A stretch of 64,000 bases of DNA from Cryptomeria japonica (taxonomy: Eukaryota > Streptophyta > Pinopsida > Cupressales > Cupressaceae), in NCBI RefSeq assembly GCF_030272615.1, contig NC_081414.1:824181396-824245395 (forward strand), in the 5' to 3' direction. How positions within the stretch are numbered: the first letter of the stretch is position 1; every line of letters begins with the position of its first letter. The notes below the pieces were generated by a model. That model had not been told where the DNA came from. It did no database searches and worked only from the letters and a program-made list of their open reading frames with translations. This document shows, piece by piece, positions 47,401 to 56,696 of the stretch. The translations under genes were made by a program, and so were the position numbers.

Positions 47401-49064
47401 TTAATTTATAGAAATATAAAAGAAATGCTGAACACGCTAGATGTATCGTAGATACCCAAAAATTCAATGGCCAATATAAATATGAAGATCAATCTAACGT
47501 TAGTTTCTATGAACCTTTTTCTTGTAAAATTGAGGAAATTCTATCGACTTCTATACAAAGAACATGCACAATTGGCTTAATTTAAAACTAGTGATGAAAT
47601 CTAAAAGTAGTGTGGGGTCTTATGAAAAGTAACCAAAACATGAATTAAAGATTGGTAAAGTATGAAACAATAAAACACTAGTCCAATTGAAAAAAGACTT
47701 CTAAAACACATTTACAATTTGTCATCCATTGCTTATAATAGTTGTAGATCAAGTTGGATATTTTTATCCCTGCCTAGAAAACTTAACCTAATAAATCCTT
47801 TGGTTGAATCTTAAATACCAACAAGTTTCAGACCATCAAACTCTCAAGTATGTTAGATAAGTAACTTTGCCAACAAATTACACGACTAAATTATATCTCT
47901 CATAGCACTAGCAAAACTTCTCATCGCCATTGGGTGGTAAAAGGAAGGGAAAGTTTCTATACCTTGTGAAATACTAGTAGAAAGATCCAACCAAAGGGTG
48001 GAAGCGCAAGAGAACAATTCCTAGTATTCACTTTGAAAATCCCCGACAAAGAACAAAAAATGCAATAGAAAATTGTGTAATTATTATTTTTATTAGCAGA
48101 CAAGAAAAATATTCAATGCTTGTCATTAGATTTGAATTCTAAGGAAGAATGATTTGGGTACCTTGAATTTACTAGTGTTAATGATGTTGCTATGACAAAG
48201 ATCTTTCCAGTACTTATCAATGTTTTTGTTTTTTTTAAATCTTGAAAATGTATCAATTTTTTAATTTTAATTAACTACTTACCATATTGTAATGACATAA
48301 TCATGTTGTAGACACCTAGATAATGTCAAATTCTGATCTTTAAAAAAACAAAACAAAAAAAACCTAAATTACTATACACACCAAACAAAATTCAAAAAAC
48401 TTAAAAGAAAGTATGCATTCAATGTTAATCTTGAATTTGATATCTTGATCAATATAGTACTCTTTTTTATAGATAATTGCATCAATTGTCACTTTTCAAT
48501 GAAGCAACATGCAAGATCATCAGATCTTACATTTGTTGTTTTGTGTCTTCACAATATTTGCTAGCAGGATGGACAATTAAGGGCAGTGCTTGGGGCAAGT
48601 GGGGGAATCAAGATAATTGCTGCAACTACTCAGTTATTTTTGAATTACTTCATTAAAAAAATGGAACCATTGGCATCCATCATGGAGCCTCGAGTTTATC
48701 ATCAGGTATTCCCTTTTTGTTTTTCACTTCATGAATGTGATTCTCAAGGAGCTTTCTGTACGTTCCACGAGGCTACAAATGATTAATTTTTTGTGATGAA
48801 TCACAGCTGATTCCGAATTTTGTTGACTATGAGAAGTGGACAACTGTTCTTGGAGACCATATCGAACTCTCAGAAAAGATAGTAACAGGATTAGAAAAAC
48901 GAGGTCACAAACTACGTGGAGTGATTGGTGGATCAATTTGCCAAATGATTGTTCATGACCTCCATAGTCATACAAGAGTTCAAAATTTACCCAAGAATGT
49001 TGTGCATGGAAAGCTCATCGCAGTCAGTGATCCAAGAAAAGGTGGTTTTCCTGCTGGGTTTTGA
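29447..49064 (+). CDS. GGT1: Gamma-glutamyl transpeptidase, plant GGT1/GGT2 type (seven coding exons)
   Basis: Exons: 29447-29453, 32060-32415, 32831-33346, 33443-33678, 44987-45251, 48568-48705, 48807-49064; 1,776 nt, 591 residues, all introns GT-AG and in phase. The enzyme removes or transfers the gamma-glutamyl group of glutathione and its conjugates; GGT1/2 homologues act in the apoplast. An N-terminal hydrophobic segment ([14 protein letters not shown], residues 8-21) with likely cleavage after CQA fits secretion. Key residues: substrate Arg in DSRETAP (112), nucleophile Thr381 in DHGTSHFS, Asn401, Glu420 and Asp423 in NNEMDDF, Ser451-Ser452 in PLSSM, and GASGG (469-473). It ends [13 protein letters not shown]. 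The first exon, inferred from phase, donor and TATA box, codes only 7 nt. No lesion was seen; the gene looks functional despite an 11.3-kb intron 4. Confidence 0.95.
29700..30770. repeat. Direct repeats in GGT intron 1
   Basis: About 220 bp at 29792-30000 recurs at 30538-30765 (GATAGACAGAAATAATTAAT, ATTATAGTGTATGAGAGTGA). A shorter block (CAGTTCAATATA-AGAAGTAG) recurs at about 29740 and 30038. The segment between the long copies includes TCTCCAAGTCCCAGTGTCTC-type sequence near 30440-30530. Probably a duplicated or nested old repeat. Confidence 0.65.
30960..31260. repeat. Local duplication in GGT intron 1
   Basis: CTTGAACCTTGGTATGARCT plus 20 bp downstream occurs at about 30998 and 31219. TTTCTATTTTCTG-GGAATTAG occurs at about 30963 and 31068. 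No gene is supported by the open frame that crosses it. Confidence 0.6.
33745..34100. repeat. Diverged tandem duplication in GGT intron 4
   Basis: Two units about 200 bp apart share TTTCTTTGTGGTCATT-TTGT, TCTG-GTCCATA, TATAACACAC-TT and a terminal TAGCAAGC/TATCAAGT block. Confidence 0.55.
34101..36504. other. GGT intron 4 interior, nothing recognised
   Basis: AT-rich unique-looking sequence with no coding trace, LTR end or tandem repeat that I could support. Confidence 0.4.
36505..37353 (-). repeat. Copia 3' LTR (minus element)
   Basis: Begins TGAAAGAAAGCTAGACAATT, matching TGAAAAGACACTAGACATTT at 40580. The sense start is mutated (TATTAGG instead of TGTTAGG). It contains a 51-bp tandem duplication starting at 37261 and 37312 that the other LTR lacks. 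Confidence 0.75.
37400..37575 (-). pseudogene. Copia RNase H remnant
   Basis: The minus-strand translation shows GFIDVD followed by a stop and VG where copia RNase H has its DxDWAG motif, then SSVVSWM and QQVVA, a pattern typical of the family. TGG of the WAG motif has become TGA. Confidence 0.7.
37630..37825. repeat. 33-bp minisatellite, about six units
   Basis: Units like GACTGTTGAGGGATTCTTGC start at 37630, 37662, 37695, 37728, 37760 and 37793. The spacing is 32-33 bp, that is 11 codons, so it may derive from a coding or junction segment of the copia element. Confidence 0.75.
38590..38830 (-). pseudogene. Copia protease remnant
   Basis: The open frame contains [20 protein letters not shown], the copia aspartic protease signature with the active-site DSGAS changed to DCGAS. 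Upstream continuity is broken by the solo LTR at 38851-39746. Confidence 0.8.
38851..39746 (-). repeat. Nested solo copia LTR, 896 bp
   Basis: Sense strand starts TGTTGGCAATTGACACTCAT and ends TTCTTGGATTCCAACA. It sits between the zinc-knuckle and protease remnants of the older copia element. Flanks TCTCA (38846-38850) and TCTTA (39747-39751) fit a 5-bp target duplication with one mismatch. No internal region remains, so it is a solo LTR left by recombination. Confidence 0.85.
39760..40470 (-). pseudogene. Copia gag and zinc-knuckle remnant
   Basis: Minus-strand start [16 protein letters not shown], then stops in the next 50 codons; further on [20 protein letters not shown] marks the zinc knuckle, whose first two cysteines have changed (to Trp and Tyr). 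Confidence 0.75.
40564..40579 (-). other. Copia primer-binding site
   Basis: TTTGGTATTAGATCCT on the minus strand, adjacent to the LTR at 40580; initiator tRNA-Met type. Confidence 0.75.
40580..41359 (-). repeat. Copia 5' LTR (minus element)
   Basis: TG at 40580-40581, CA at 41358-41359, 780 bp. It pairs with the LTR at 36505-37353 through shared blocks such as CAAGGCAAACCAAGAAACTA and CACTCACCAAACTTGG. Confidence 0.8.
41360..42400. other. GGT intron 4 interior, nothing recognised
   Basis: AT-rich non-coding sequence between the copia element and the gypsy-like LTR. Confidence 0.4.
42400..44262 (-). repeat. Gypsy-like LTR (left end uncertain)
   Basis: The sense strand begins TGTAATGTCCCCATTTTCAT at 44262, a common start of conifer LTRs. 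A minus-strand GAATAAATAG promoter motif lies near 43916-43925 and a GGGAAAACTCC-type stretch near 42474. No gag-pol trace or primer-binding site was seen, so this is a solo LTR or a fragment. The left boundary is a guess. Confidence 0.5.
44263..44986. other. 3' part of GGT intron 4, nothing recognised
   Basis: AT-rich sequence ending in the acceptor TTTTCTTTTACAG at 44986. No repeat assigned. Confidence 0.45.
45252..48567. other. GGT intron 5 apart from the SINE
   Basis: 3.3-kb intron with donor GTGATG and acceptor CTAGCAG. Besides the dimeric SINE at 46382-46710 no gene or element was recognised. Confidence 0.5.
46382..46710 (+). repeat. Dimeric tRNA-derived SINE-like repeat in GGT intron 5
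   Basis: Two diverged units about 189 bp apart begin with AGAAATGAGTCACATCC-like sequence (46382 and 46571). Unit 1 has TAGCTTAGTGGTAGAGCA, an excellent tRNA A box. Unit 2 has a weaker A box (TAACTTACTGGTAG) and the better B box (GATTTGAATCC). Neither folds as a complete tRNA by eye, so this is a SINE or tRNA relic, not a tRNA gene. Confidence 0.6.
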
Positions 49065-49766
49065 TGGTTCCACTTTATACAAACATCTAATTTACTAGTT
49101 TAAGTTATGCTTAGAGCAATTTAGAGGCTGCATTCTAATTTGAGTTATCTTTTCCAGCAACAATTTTTTCTAAAAAATAGTAGTCAACAAGAACATGTTC
49201 CAATATGACCCAAAACGCTGATAATAGTTTTCTTAAGGAGAAACAACAGTAACAACAATGAGTTAAAGTACTAAAAATAGGAATTGCGTTGCTTACATTT
49301 GTTTAACATACCATCAATCATAATATTCATATACTACCAAAATTTAAAAATTTAAAGATTCTAAAAAAAATAATACACATTATTTTTCTGAGTTATTTCC
49401 AGATATGCTCTGGGTCTTCTTCCATATCCCCACTGCTATTAAAATCTCAGATTGCAACACAATTGACAACCTTGACAATCTGGAGTGGCTATGAAACACG
49501 TTTAAAAATGACAAATATTATCAAGCATGTCTACAATGAGAACAATATTGTCAATATCTTTAGTAGCAGAACATCCATCGAATCATCATCATTGTCACTT
49601 TTTCAATGTTCAAGCCATCCGCCATTTCTAAACATATCAATTCACCATCTGCATGAGCAATTTTTTTATTTATACAACATTACTTTGTCTTACTCCAATA
49701 ACTAATAAAATCTAGCTTATGAAATATTCAATGTTATAGTAAGCTACAAAATAATGGAAGGGAAGG
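49065..49766. other. GGT 3' flank
   Basis: AT-rich non-coding sequence with several AATAAT/AATAAA-like motifs, none clearly the poly(A) signal. Confidence 0.4.
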
Positions 49767-50696
49767 TGAAAGTAACACACCTCAAAAGGTGTCTAGAAAA
49801 AATTCTTTTAATTAAGGCATAATTGCAACATATGAGTCATATTATACATCTTAAAAAATTTAAAAATCAATAATGTGAATAAAATAAATTAGACTAATAC
49901 AAGGATAAATATATTTTGTACGGGGGAAATTCTTTTGAAAGAAAAAATCCACTCCAAAGCTTTTTTAATGCACAATTTAAATTTTAATAGAACATTACCC
50001 ATAAACTTGCAAAGCAAGCCTTTTTAAGCATTTCACAATCATACAATTTAGGAGTAATTTTTGCAATAGTCTAATGCCCTACAAATTTAACATGCATGCA
50101 ACTCCTCGAGTACTCAATTTATCTAGTCTAATGCCTACAAATTTAACATGCATGTGCAACCTAAATTACCCAATTTATTTACAACTGAACAAATTGGAAA
50201 CTGCAATTTAAAATACTGTGTTAAAATTCCCACAAAGATAGTGCTTAGTTTTGACCTATTGTCCAATGCCACCTTGGAGATTTCTACTATGTGTTAAAAA
50301 TAGCATATTCTCTTATGCTCTTACAACTATCACTACTAACTAAATTTATGCACCCAACACGAGTGCCCAACTTTTCATTATTTTTCATCTCAAAATATGC
50401 ACTTGTCTAGTGAAGATTGCAAATTAACCTCCCTCTTACAAGCTCTTCACATTATATGATTCCATAGTAGATTTTTTAAAATAGGGCAATCTATATTTGC
50501 TAAATATAAACACCTTAATGACATCTCACAACACCTTACAAAGCATTGACATGTGGCACATAATGCCGACTCAAAATTCATTGCCCCATTTTTCATATGA
50601 TTCTAACTAAATAATAATAATATGTGGGAAAATGCGAAGCAATTAATAAACAAAGTCAAGAATTTCTTCAAGGTTTAGGCACTTTAATTCCCAACA
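49767..50696 (-). repeat. Copia 3' LTR (minus), left end uncertain
   Basis: The sense strand starts TGTTGGGAATTAAAGTGCCT at 50696, preceded by an A/G-rich tract fitting a polypurine tract (CAAGTAGAAAAA). The R-U5-like part near 49920-49960 resembles the LTR at 40580-41359. RNase H of the same orientation lies next door at 50780. Confidence 0.55.
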
Positions 50697-50779
50697 TTTT
50701 TCTACTTGTCAACTACCTTGAAGAACCAAGGGAAATCCATGATCTATAAAATCTTATTATTGGGGTGAAAAAAAGACTC

Positions 50780-51149
50780 CAAATGCATGAGTTGTTGTCA
50801 TATACTCTATCTTAATATCGGACAAAGTAACTACAACCCATTGTTTTCTCATCTAGCTTATTGTACCGCCATATAAAGTAAACACATGCATTAGTGGATA
50901 TGTTATTATAGACATCTCCAACCCAATTTGAGTCCACATAACTAAATATCTAGGGAATGCATTTCTATAAAATTACCTTGATAACAAAAGAAATACTCTA
51001 AGGTATCCTACAAGTATATCTAAATACTCTTTTAATTGCATCCTAAATGAATTTGTCTAGGATTAGATATAAACTTTCTAAGCACTCCCATTTCTTGGGA
51101 AATGTTTGGTCTAATAAATATCATAGCATATATCAAACTTCCAATTATA
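50780..51149 (-). pseudogene. Copia RNase H/RT end remnant
   Basis: The minus-strand translation gives IIGSLIYAM, GVLRKFISNPRQIHLG, TLEYFFCYQGN and DSNWVGDV-type blocks, with stops. This is the C-terminal part of a copia polyprotein. It is cut at 51149 by the TIR element and resumes in frame at 55605. Confidence 0.75.
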
Positions 51150-52039
51150 GGGTAAGTGCACAAAGATGGTGGTCAAAAAGGGGGTATAAGTGGACATTTT
51201 TTTTTTTTTTTTTTTTTTCTGAAATCAGGTGAACTTGAACTTGGAGGCAACATTTGAAAGTCATCCACTCAAGATATGAAGATAATCAAAGAACAAATAT
51301 TGTAGTACTTTGAATCTAGTTTCCAAAATACTAAACTTTTTTCAAAATTGGGTAAGATTAAGGGGTTCAAATCCTTTGCGCATGAAAAACAGACTCTGAT
51401 TTTTTCAGAAAAAACATAACATAGTGTCTGACGTGTGCATCAAAAAAGTCAAATTTAGATTTAGTATTTTGACAAATCCTTTGGTAGAAAGATAGTTGAG
51501 AGTGAGCACTAGAAGATTTGTGTTTTTTTGTAATTTTTTTTTATGATTTTTCAAATCGAGCACATCCTGAAAATTAGGTACTTGTTTGTGCGCGAAGCAT
51601 AAGTTGCACTAAAATAATCGAAAATACAATTTTTTTTTAAATTGTAAAGAATCAAGTGCACTATAATAATATATAATTTTTTAAAAATTTGAATAGGTAT
51701 ATCAAAAGTTATTAAAAAAATGGTGCATGTATGTCTGTGAGAACTATGGAGACACTGGTAAAAGAAATTCAATAATAATATGTTATTGTTGTTCAAATTT
51801 TAAAAAAATTATATAGTTAGAAAGCTTAGAAGATGGGTGAAAATATGGTGGCAATTTTAGAAATACCCACTTGATGAAGTGTAAACCTGGTGATGACAAA
51901 GTCGAGAAACCAAGTTGATAAAATAAAACACGTCAAAAAGGAGGGAAAAGGAGGGAAATCAAACTTCCAAACCGTAGATTTGTCATCTAGGCCTATTTCC
52001 AATCCTAAATAGTCAAAAGCGTGTACGAGGTACCTATGG

Positions 52040-52152
52040 TGTAAGAAGTGCGTTCAATCTTAACTATAAAAAGCACGTACATGCTATTTTTACTATAAAT
52101 AGTGCGTAAAACGCTTTTTTTACTATAAATAGTGCGTACACGCTTTTTATGT
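52040..52152. repeat. Tandem repeat with TACTATAAATAGTGCGTA unit
   Basis: Three to four units of about 30 bp, each with ACTATAAATAGTGCGT and ACGCTTTTT. Confidence 0.65.
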
Positions 52153-52335
52153 TTAAATTTTGGGAGTGTGTATAGTATGATATTGTATATATAATATGTG
52201 TATATACGTATAATATATAATATTTTTATATATATGCATATAATAATATATAATATATTAAGTATATATTTACACACATATGTGTGTATGTATGTGTATT
52301 GTCTCCCTCTCTCCCCTTCTCCCTTCCTCCATACC

Positions 52336-52337
<2 letters not shown>

Positions 52338-52394
<57 letters not shown>
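52338..52394. repeat. (CT)n microsatellite
   Basis: Nearly perfect CT run of about 55 bp. Confidence 0.95.
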
Positions 52395-52396
<2 letters not shown>

Positions 52397-52569
52397 ATAT
52401 ATCTTCTTTTTGTTTGCATATAGATGAGGTGATAAGAAGATTGACAAGGCGGTCAACTTTTTTTTTAACCTTTTAAAGAAGATAGGATATAAAGTATAAC
52501 ATTTGAAGAAGATGAACGTATTGGTTTCTTTAGATCACGTGGATGTATTGGTTGGATAATCTTTATGGG

Positions 52570-53975
52570 TTGTATGGTGTACTAAGAGGTCATATGGTGT
52601 CTTACGACCCCTTAGGACTCCATATGACCCCTTAGGTGTTGTTATGGGTCATATGGTGTCCTAAGGGGTCATATGGTGTTTTATGATCCCGTAGGACACC
52701 ATATGACCCCTTAGGACTCCATATGGTGTCGTTATGGGTCGTATGGTGCCCTAAAGGGTCAAATGGTGTTCTATGACCCCTTAGGACACCATATGATCCC
52801 TTAGGTGTCATTAGAGGTCATATTGTTTCTTAAGAGGTCATATGGTGTCCTATGACCCCTTAGGACACCATATGAACCCTTAAGACACCATACAACCCAT
52901 AATGACACCATATGGTGTCCTAATGGGTCATAGGATGCCATATAACCCCTCAGGACACCATACGACCTATAACAACACCATATGGTGTCCTAAAGGGTCA
53001 TATGGTGTTCTATTACCCCTTAGGACACTATTTGGTGGCATTATAGGTCCTATGGTGTGCTAAGGGATCATATAGTGTCCTATGACCCCTTAGATGTTGT
53101 TAGGGGTTATATTATGATCTAAGGGTTATATGGTACATCCTATGACCCCTTAGGACACCATATGGTGTTGTTATGCGTTTTATGGTGTCCTATGACCCCT
53201 AAGATACCTTATGACCCCTTAGGACACCATATGGTGTCGTTAGGGGTCACATGTTGTCCTAAGGGGTCATATGGTCTCCTACAACCCCTTAGGACACCAT
53301 TTGACCCCTTAGGACTCCATATGGTGTCGTTATGAGTTGTATGGTGTCCTAAGAGGTCATATACTGTTCTATGACCCCTTAGGACACCATTTGGTGTCAT
53401 TATGGGTCGTATGGTGTGCTAAGGGGTCATATGGTGTCCTATTACCTCTTAGGACTCCATATAATCTCCTATGTATCGTTATGGGTCATATGGTGTCCTA
53501 AGGAGTCATATGGTATCCTATGACCCCTTAGGACACATGCATGGATCCCTAGGATACCATATGACCCCTAAGAATACCATATGACATGAAACAACAAAAA
53601 AGGGATACCATATGACCTCTAAGATTACATTATGACCCCTAAAAATACCATATGACATGAAAAAACACAAAGTGGTGTCCTCCAAGTTCAGGCTCTCCTA
53701 TGACCCCTTGGGACACCATTTGACCCCTTAGGATTCCATATGGTGTCGTTATGGATCGTATGGTGTCCCAAGAGGTTATATAGTGTTCTATAACCCCTTA
53801 GGAAACCATTTGGTGTCATTATGGGTCATATGGTGTGCTAAGGGGTCATATGGTATCCTATGACCCCTTAGAACTCCATATGACCTCTTATGTGTCGTTA
53901 TGGGTCATATGGTGTCCTATGACCCCTTAGGACACATGCATGGATCCCTAGGATGCCATATGACCCCTAAGAATA
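52570..53975. repeat. Array of a 20-bp unit in alternating orientation
   Basis: About 1.4 kb built from ATATGGTGTCCTAAGGGGTC and its reverse complement GACCCCTTAGGACACCATAT, mixed in both orientations. CATATG and CCTNAGG palindromes form the junctions at which orientation switches. Variants include TGTCGTTATGGGTC and GGTGTGCTAAGG. No coding function is plausible. Confidence 0.9.
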
Positions 53976-54215
53976 CCATATGACCCTAGAGAGGGAGAGA
54001 GGGGGAGGAGAGGGAGGGAATGGGAGAGAGATACACCTAAGAGAGGAGGAGAGTGAGATAGAGACTGAGAGGGAGAGACAAGAGATAAATGAGAGAGAGA
54101 GAGAGAGGGGGGGAGAAAGAGATGGAGAAAGGGAAAGGGAGGGGGAGAGAGAGATGGAGAGAGAGAGAGGGAAATAGAGGGAGAGATAGAGATAGAGAGT
54201 GACACAGAGAAAGGG

Positions 54216-54253
<38 letters not shown>

Positions 54254-54635
54254 AAGAGGTGGAGGGAGGGAAGGTGAGAGAGAGAAAGAGAGGGTGAGAG
54301 ATAGAGAGATTTTGAGTGAGAGGGAGGAAGGGATGGAAGGAGAGTACAAGAGACTAGAGAGAGAGGTGTGAAGAGAGGGAGAGAGTGAGAAAGAGAGGTA
54401 ATGAGAAAGGGAGAGAGGGAGGGGGAGGAGAGAGGGAGAGAATGAGAGAGAGATACACTTGAGAGAAGGAGAGAGTGATATACAGTGAAAGAGGATGAGA
54501 GGAAGAGACTTCAGAGAGAGAGAGAGAGACTTAAGTGAAAAGTAGAATTGGAGGGGGGGAGGTAGGGAGAGAGTGGGAAAGAGATACACATGACAAAGGA
54601 GGAGAGTGAGATAGAGGTAGAGAGGGAGAGAGACT

Positions 54636-54698
<63 letters not shown>

Positions 54699-55065
54699 AG
54701 AGAGAGAGAAATGGAGCGAGAGGGGGAGAGAGAAATAGAGTTAGAGGGAAAGAAATACTTGACAAAGGAAGAGAAAGCGGGGGGAGGGAGAGGGATAGAA
54801 TGAGAGAGAGAGACACTGAAGAGAGGGGGATAGAGTGATAAATAGAGATATTTGAGAGAGAGAGAGAGAGAAAGAGAGGGATAGATGAAAGAGAGAAAGA
54901 GGGTGAGGGAGATGAGAAAGAGAGAGAAGAAAGTAGAGAGGGAGAGATACCCTAGAGAGGGAAGAAAGTAGAGAGGGAGATGCGTAAGAGACAAAAAGGT
55001 AGGGGTTAAGGAAGAGAGAGGGGGAATGTAGGGAAGAGATGAGAGAGATAATGTTGATATAAGCA
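53976..55065. repeat. GA-rich low-complexity kilobase
   Basis: GAGAGA runs mixed with GGGAGG, GAAAGAG and periodic ATACACNTGAGAGA-like segments. Long open frames (Ser-Leu repeats on the minus strand) are artefacts. Confidence 0.9.
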
Positions 55066-55284
55066 TGCTGATTATTGAAATTTATAAGTCAAAAAATTAG
55101 AATCTGCATTATAACTCTTAGAGATCTGGAACCACTCTCAAACGTCCTGACAATATATACATAAAATATAATTTAAAGTATAAGAAAGATAAAAGACCTA
55201 ATGGAATGCTAAATGAATTGCATTTTATGTATATATCCTACCGAAAAACCTAATGGAATGCTAAATGAATTGCATTTTATTAAT

Positions 55285-55490
55285 AGACAAATGCGTATGC
55301 GGTTTAAAAACTAAAATCGCGTATGGGGCTTTTAGTTTCTAAACCATCTACGTGGTTTTAGTTTTTAAACCGCGTATGAGGTTCTTAGTTTCTAAACTGC
55401 GTATGTGGTTTTAGTTTTTAAACCATGTACGCGGTTAGTATACTTTAAACCCCATATGCGGTTTACTTTGGTTAGGCTCGGCAAAACGAG
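55285..55490. repeat. About 30-bp tandem repeat (GCGTATGCGGTTT family)
   Basis: Six or so diverged units combining CGCGTATG-GGTTT with TTAGTTTCTAAACC, lying inside the right end of the TIR element. Confidence 0.7.
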
Positions 55491-55604
55491 CCTAAACGCG
55501 TATGGAGTTCTTTAAATTTGAAATACCCCATGCGCGTTTTGTTGTTTTTCTTGTTTTTTTTGGGTGTGTCCACTTTTCTGACCACCATCTTTGTGCACTT
55601 ACCC

Positions 55605-56696
55605 TACACTCTAATAAGGTACCTTTCTTATGTCTTTAAAATCTAATAGGTAAGTAGGACATTGTGTAACGAGTAATTTCATTTGCAAAGTAATAGGAAT
55701 GTATAATAGTATAGGATCTTACATGTTAAACCTTTGCAAAATTGAATTCACATACTTACTCTAGCCATGCCATAGATTTGTATTTGATCTCTCTGTTTAT
55801 CTCCATACCAAAAATTTGTTTAACTAAACTTAAGTCTTTCATTTCAAATCCAACTACAAGTTGAGACTTTAGTTTTAAAATTAATTATATTTCTTTTCCA
55901 GTAAATAACATATTATCAACATATAGTGAAATAATTAAAAAATTATTACCATCATATTTATAGTAAACATAGTGATCCAATTTAGAATATTCATATCCTA
56001 AACTAAATATAAATAATCAAATTTTAGGTGCTACATCTTAAGAGTCTGTTTAAAGCCATACAAAGATTTCTTTAATTTATAGATCAAAATTCCCTTACCT
56101 TTCAACTTGAAGTGCTCTAGCTATTTCATGTAGATTTCTTCTTTCAAATCACCTTGAAGTTTCAAACTTTTCTTTAATTTACAAACCAAAATTTCTTTTC
56201 TTTTCACCATGAAGTGCCTTGGCTATGTCATGTAGATTTTTTCCTCCAAATCACCATGATTTTTTCATGTTTATTTCTTTAATCTCTAAATCATATGTTA
56301 TAGTGGTGAAAAGGTAGAAGATAATTGATGCCATTTTTAAAGATCTCATTATAATCCATCTCCTTTAATTTGAGTAATCTTTTGCAATCGTTTGAGCCTT
56401 GTACTTTTAAATATTTCCATTGAAAGCCAATTTCTTCTTGACTACCCATTTACAACCAATTGGTTTGTTCCCTTCAAGGAAATGTATCATTTTTTAAAGT
56501 GTTACTATTTATGTATCATACATCATAAATACCTAAAGTGTTTGTATAGTTCTAGGCTCATGAATGTTCACATTTGAAATAAATATACATCTTCAATCAC
56601 TAGGTGAATACTATTCTAGTAGTTGTTTTAGTTTGGTTGACTTTTGAACAAGCTAAATTAGAGATTCTACCTCCTTTTTTCAAAATTTGGAGCTTG
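55605..56696 (-). pseudogene. Copia reverse transcriptase remnant
   Basis: The minus-strand reading contains KPIGCKWVVKKKLAFNGNI, GDLKEEIYMK, KLKKSLYGFKQT, VYYKYDGNN, then YVDN where the catalytic YVDD should be, and FEMKDLSLVKQIFGMEI. Multiple stops. It contains a 102-bp in-frame tandem duplication (56069-56170 and 56171-56272). It continues the RNase H remnant at 50780-51149. Confidence 0.8.

Larger units (their letters stand above)
51150..55604. mobile_element. Unclassified TIR element (4,455 bp) with TA target duplication and satellite filling
   Basis: The left end starts GGGTAAGTGCACAAAGATGG and the right end, reverse complemented, is identical for 26 bp and then similar to AAGTGGACA. 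TA flanks both ends (51148-51149, 55605-55606). Removing the element and one TA restores the copia reading across the junction (LLECIIGSLIYAM), so insertion is supported independently. No transposase is recognisable: the interior is AT-rich sequence, tandem repeats, a CT run, the palindromic array and a GA-rich kilobase. It is probably non-autonomous. The TA duplication resembles Tc1/mariner, but these termini are not ones I can assign. Confidence 0.8.

Noticed and set aside
52570-53975. CRISPR-like array or homing-endonuclease sites
   Set aside because: There are no unique spacers, units are in both orientations, and this is a plant nuclear context. The CCTAAGG similarity to a homing site is short and coincidental.
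53948-55066. Long Ser/Leu-rich open frames on the minus strand
   Set aside because: They are translations of GA-rich low-complexity DNA, with no start context, domain or composition of a real protein.
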